Below, piece by piece: positions 32,661 to 36,049 of a stretch of 36,049 nucleotides of DNA. The stretch comes from Flavobacteriales bacterium (GTDB lineage Bacteria > Bacteroidota > Bacteroidia > Flavobacteriales_D > Parvicellaceae), in contig JAQWRG010000070.1 of assembly GCA_029243855.1 (NCBI GenBank), positions 1 through 36,049 on the forward strand, in the 5' to 3' direction. Below the pieces are notes generated by a model, which saw only the letters and a program-made list of their open reading frames with translations, was not told where the DNA came from and searched no databases. Within the stretch, counting starts at the first letter, position 1, and the number at the start of each line of letters is the position of its first letter. Position numbers and translations under genes: made by a program.

Positions 32661-33692
32661 TTATTTAGGGTTGTATCCTTTGTATAAAAACTGATTGTTG
32701 CTCTGCATTCTGAAGGTAATCTCTACAGCTCCCATTGTATTGGTTGCTGGAAGCAATTTAGAAGCAGTTAAATCGTAAGTTATTCCGATAGCATAATCTT
32801 TTATCTCAAATAAAACACCAGGGCAAAGAGCATCTCCATATCTCCAATAACCCCCTAAAGCTATGGCTGATTCTTTATTATAACCAGTTATTTTAGAGGC
32901 TTCTTTAATTCTTATTCTGTAAAAAGCTCCAGCCATTATTTCTAAATTAGGTCCTTGTTTTTGAACCAATAAAGAGCCTACTATTCCGGTTCTTGAATGT
33001 GGAATCCCAATAAAACCTTTTCCAAACAAGCAAAATCTACTATACAAACTGTCAACCAAAAAGCCATTAAACATATTAGGCGTATTTAAATTATATCCAG
33101 AAATTCCTATTTGTAAATGAGTTTGGTCGTACAGTGCCATATATCCTTCACTTTTTCCATAAGTAAACACAATTCCAGAAGCAAAATTAAAATATGAAAA
33201 CTGTGTTGGATTAAAATTCTCACCAGAAGGAGCATTTGGGTTGTGGTATTCTCCATTGTATTGGTTTCCCCAAAGGATATTTGATGGGTCTATTTTAGAC
33301 TGATTATAAGTACTAAGAATCCCCATAGACATTGATAAATGTTCGCTCAATAAAATCAGTCCTGAAACGCCCAAATTAATGGTATTGTTTGAAAGAAAAT
33401 TATTTCCGGATTTATCAGAATTGGCTGCAATTCCAATTCCTAAATTTCCTTTATCCCATTTATTAACCCCCAACTTATAATCCGTAGAAAAACTATACGT
33501 TTGATAAGCATTATTAATAGACGACCATTGACTTCTGGTTGAAAATTGAACTCTTGAATTTCCATGATAATTACCTACTAATCCTGGATTATATAAATAG
33601 TCATGCTCATTAAGTTGAGTAGTATGAATGTCTTGGGCATAACATACGTATGTGCTGATCGTTAATACTAATATTAAAAGTCTTTTTATCAT
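32661..33692 (-). CDS. Type IX secretion membrane protein, PorP/SprF family
   Basis: 343 residues with signal peptide KRLLILVLTISTYVCYAQ, then the family opening QDIHTTQLNEHDYLYNPGLVGNY and a beta-barrel-like run of alternating aromatic/polar strands ending in a VEITFRMQ strand. PorP/SprF proteins sit in the outer membrane and attach type B cargo to the T9SS and cell surface, as SprF does for SprB. The ATG overlaps the stop of the upstream type B cargo gene (ATGA), the standard cargo/SprF pair arrangement. The partner is therefore clear. Confidence 0.93.
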   Translation of the reverse strand: MIKRLLILVLTISTYVCYAQDIHTTQLNEHDYLYNPGLVGNYHGNSRVQFSTRSQWSSINNAYQTYSFSTDYKLGVNKWDKGNLGIGIAANSDKSGNNFLSNNTINLGVSGLILLSEHLSMSMGILSTYNQSKIDPSNILWGNQYNGEYHNPNAPSGENFNPTQFSYFNFASGIVFTYGKSEGYMALYDQTHLQIGISGYNLNTPNMFNGFLVDSLYSRFCLFGKGFIGIPHSRTGIVGSLLVQKQGPNLEIMAGAFYRIRIKEASKITGYNKESAIALGGYWRYGDALCPGVLFEIKDYAIGITYDLTASKLLPATNTMGAVEITFRMQSNNQFLYKGYNPK

Positions 33693-36049
33693 TTAATTAA
33701 CGATATTAATCCTTTTTCTTTGAAGGGTATTCCATTAAGATATGTTCCCTTTAGATAATAGACATAGGTTCCATTATTCATCAATTGACCTCTAAAATTA
33801 CCGTCCCAAGAACAAGTTTGTGAACAACAACAATCGGTTTCATAAACCACCTCTCCCCATCGATTAAAGATGTAAAAGTTCATCTCTTGAATTCCTCCAC
33901 CCATAACTCCTATAAAATCGTTAATTCCATCATTGTTTGGAGAAAATCCAGTAGGAACAAAATGATCGTTTTCATAGATCATTGACACAAAAATATCTAA
34001 AACAGAAGAATCGCAACCGTTAGATCCTACAGATGTTATTAACCCCTCAAAATCTGAGTTTATTAAAAGTTCGTCACCTTGAATATCAATTGATAACGAT
34101 TGTCCTACATATAAAACCGTATCAATAAATATCGTATCAGGGATCTGTTCAGTAAGGTTTACCGTGACTATACTGTCACAACCACTTGCTGTTACATAAG
34201 GAATGTCTGCAGTTGGATTTAATGCGTTAAGTTCAATACCGTTGTAAGTGACTGTTTCCCCAAAACAAACAACAGTATCAATTGTACTTGTTAATGTATT
34301 CTGTATAGTTAATTGTATAGAAACAGTACTATCACAGCCAGTTGAAGATGTCAATACATGAACTCCTGAAGTATTTGACGTGTCGTAGGTAACTCCATTG
34401 AAAATATAATTTCCATTAGTGCAAATTATTGGGTTCAGAGAACTTGTAAGCTCTGCTAATTCCGTAACAGTTACATTTACAATACTATCACATCCACTTC
34501 CTAGTGTGAAAGTTTCTTGTCCTGTAGGGTTTGATCCATCGTATGTTGTACCGTTAACAATGATAGAATTACCAAAACACAAGGTTGTATCAAGTGAAGT
34601 TGTAATTACTGATTGAATATTTAACGTAAGGGTAACTGTACTGTCGCAACCACTTGCGGATGTAAAAACATGAATTCCTGATGTGTTGGAAGCGTTATAG
34701 GTTGTACCGTCATATACGTAGGTTCCATTAGAACAGATTGTCGGGTTAATAGTATTAGTTATAACAGGTAATTCCGTTAATGTAATCGTAACAATACTAT
34801 CGCATCCATTGATTGAAAGTAAAGAATCTAATCCTGTTGTATTGGATCCATTGTAGGTTATTCCATTTATTAAAACGGATCCCCCATTACAAACAGTGGT
34901 ATCTATACTTGTGTTTATTGTTGTACAACCAGGTATGCCATAATAATCTAAGCAACCGTAGTCGTAATCACAATCGGTTCCAATCACAGTAGTCAAAATA
35001 AGCGTGTAGCTTGAACTTGGGGTTAGCCCATTCCACTCAGGGTTAAAACCACTCCCTACTCCATTTGCATTAGCAACATTTGGCATAATATCTGGTCCTG
35101 TACAGGAATTAGATGCATCTCTTAATACAGCCGATCTTGAAATACCGCTGCATAAAATTTGATTGAAATTTAATTGTTGAACAACACCAACATTACCAAA
35201 AGCATCCGTAGTTACTGTATGATAAGTAGTGTAGGTCATATCATTCAAGTCAGCACAGGGATCGTCACAAAATAAATAGGTTCTGTCTGCAAATTCATTG
35301 ACTCCTCCAGCAGCACATGTTGGATTGGAGCAATCTCCACAAGTTGGAGGTAAATAATCTATATAGATCAAATCACCTAAATCGTAACAACCGTCTCCAT
35401 CAGCATCAATGGCATCTGAAACATCACTTGTATGCGGAAGAATCCAGAGTTCTGAGTAACCTCCAGGTATAGTTCCAGAAACCCCACCAGCATCTGTATC
35501 TGTTGTTGAAAGCCCATAATCAGTCCCTATATAACAAGGATGAGTAGTTAAATCTGCTAATTGAGCTGGTGTGAGAGGAAGGTTAGGATTGCAGCTAAAA
35601 ACTGCCCATCCATAAGTAAGAGCCCCGGAGTTTAAGTCTGTACTTGAGGCTGTCATAGTGATTGTTTGACAATTGGACAACTCATAGTTGTTAGAGCTTG
35701 TAGAAGTTCCTCCAGTAACTGTCACATTACCTGCATCAGCAGTACAAGGCAATGAACATGAAATCCCTGTGTTGTAAATAAAAGAGCAGTCTGGTGCAGC
35801 AAGCGCTGTACCTAAACTCCTGTAATCACCATCTAGTGTGATTTGTTCAACGCAGTCTTGAACAGTTACTACAATTGTTCTAGTATAATCTGTAGAGCCA
35901 AAACCAAACCAAGAATCGTCAGATTCGTAGGTTAAAACATCCGTTCTATTTGCATATCTACTTGAAAAATAAGTAACTGCTGTTCCTGTTCCAATGTTAG
36001 CCCCTGTATAACCAACAAGAGGGTCGTATCCTGGTCTAGTTAAGGAAGC
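33689..36049 (-). CDS. Large T9SS type B (gliding-motility C-terminal) surface protein, 5' end outside window
   Basis: The frame is open from 33689 to the window edge, 786 codons plus stop; the TTG at 35752 is internal. The visible part has Cys-rich PKD/Ig-like regions (for example VTVQDCVEQITLDGDYRS near the edge). Five repeats of about 50 residues follow (plus about 34150-34925), each with a Cys near the start and ending GCDSIV or GCDSTV. The last 90 residues are a CHU_C/type B sorting domain (VPTGFSPNNDGINDFIGV...YIFNRWGEVVYE...NGTYVYYLKGTY). It is probably a cell-surface adhesin or gliding-related fibre exported by the T9SS and anchored by the overlapping PorP/SprF gene. Confidence 0.92.
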   Translation of the reverse strand, partial: ASLTRPGYDPLVGYTGANIGTGTAVTYFSSRYANRTDVLTYESDDSWFGFGSTDYTRTIVVTVQDCVEQITLDGDYRSLGTALAAPDCSFIYNTGISCSLPCTADAGNVTVTGGTSTSSNNYELSNCQTITMTASSTDLNSGALTYGWAVFSCNPNLPLTPAQLADLTTHPCYIGTDYGLSTTDTDAGGVSGTIPGGYSELWILPHTSDVSDAIDADGDGCYDLGDLIYIDYLPPTCGDCSNPTCAAGGVNEFADRTYLFCDDPCADLNDMTYTTYHTVTTDAFGNVGVVQQLNFNQILCSGISRSAVLRDASNSCTGPDIMPNVANANGVGSGFNPEWNGLTPSSSYTLILTTVIGTDCDYDYGCLDYYGIPGCTTINTSIDTTVCNGGSVLINGITYNGSNTTGLDSLLSINGCDSIVTITLTELPVITNTINPTICSNGTYVYDGTTYNASNTSGIHVFTSASGCDSTVTLTLNIQSVITTSLDTTLCFGNSIIVNGTTYDGSNPTGQETFTLGSGCDSIVNVTVTELAELTSSLNPIICTNGNYIFNGVTYDTSNTSGVHVLTSSTGCDSTVSIQLTIQNTLTSTIDTVVCFGETVTYNGIELNALNPTADIPYVTASGCDSIVTVNLTEQIPDTIFIDTVLYVGQSLSIDIQGDELLINSDFEGLITSVGSNGCDSSVLDIFVSMIYENDHFVPTGFSPNNDGINDFIGVMGGGIQEMNFYIFNRWGEVVYETDCCCSQTCSWDGNFRGQLMNNGTYVYYLKGTYLNGIPFKEKGLISLIK
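34150..34925 (-). repeat. Five alternating repeats of about 150 bases (A-B-A-B-A)
   Basis: Repeats encode units of about 50 residues. Type A units carry GCDSIV and end in a TE pair. Type B units carry NP-IC-NG-Y near the start and GCDSTV, and end in IQ. The order in the protein is A, B, A, B, A, so the array grew by duplication of a two-unit block. Confidence 0.8.

Overview
The window comes from an AT-rich genome of the Bacteroidota, most likely a marine member of the Flavobacteriales. The evidence is six proteins with C-terminal type IX secretion (T9SS) sorting domains, a PorP/SprF protein, a TonB-dependent receptor with the Bacteroidota-type carboxypeptidase-like N-terminal domain, several matches to the Bacteroidota -7 promoter element TAnnTTTG, and frequent TTG/GTG starts. 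I cannot name the genus.

Layout. 1-1.73 kb: the 3' part of gltX and folB, with a 4-base overlap. 1.78-1.85 kb: tRNA-Cys. 1.9-4.4 kb: a secreted cytochrome c/copper monooxygenase-like protein and a sphingomyelinase-like phosphodiesterase, translationally coupled. 4.36-7.15 kb: a Ste24-type M48 protease (-), a secreted TPR protein (+) and a PfkB sugar kinase (-). 7.29-7.40 kb: tRNA-Asn and its terminator. 7.5-12.85 kb: three minus-strand genes for exported proteins: an FG-GAP-like repeat protein broken at a run of eight G, a TPR protein and a CehA/McbA-type PHP hydrolase. This block is bracketed by a near-perfect 23-base direct repeat of the tRNA-Asn 3' end plus half of its terminator stem.

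13.0-21.2 kb: a minus-strand signalling cluster. In transcription order it holds ferritin, a small secreted protein, a YfiR-like periplasmic protein, a secreted TPR protein, a two-TM HAMP-SpoIIE (PP2C) phosphatase, and a large sensor with beta-propellers, Y_Y_Y domain, TM segment, class III adenylyl cyclase and HD domain. This is the most interesting system here: it resembles the YfiR/YfiN envelope-sensing arrangement with a PP2C phosphatase in place of the diguanylate cyclase, next to a cyclase-HD fusion that may both make and remove a nucleotide signal.

21.26-26 kb: a double-NBD peptide-type ABC ATPase followed 20 bases later by a TonB-dependent receptor, probably one uptake operon. 26.0-27.6 kb: a secreted alpha/beta-hydrolase-fold protein whose catalytic serine appears displaced, followed by a strong terminator. 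27.7-30.1 kb: the site-2 protease RseP and an unrecognised secreted protein. 30.1-36.0 kb, minus strand: a T9SS subtilisin-like protease, PorP/SprF, and the 3' part of a large T9SS type B adhesin-like protein with alternating Cys-containing repeats that overlaps porP/sprF by 4 bases.

No IS element, integrase, CRISPR array or rRNA was seen. The only noncoding stretch longer than 300 bases (7155-7518) holds tRNA-Asn and its terminator; I see nothing else convincing in it.
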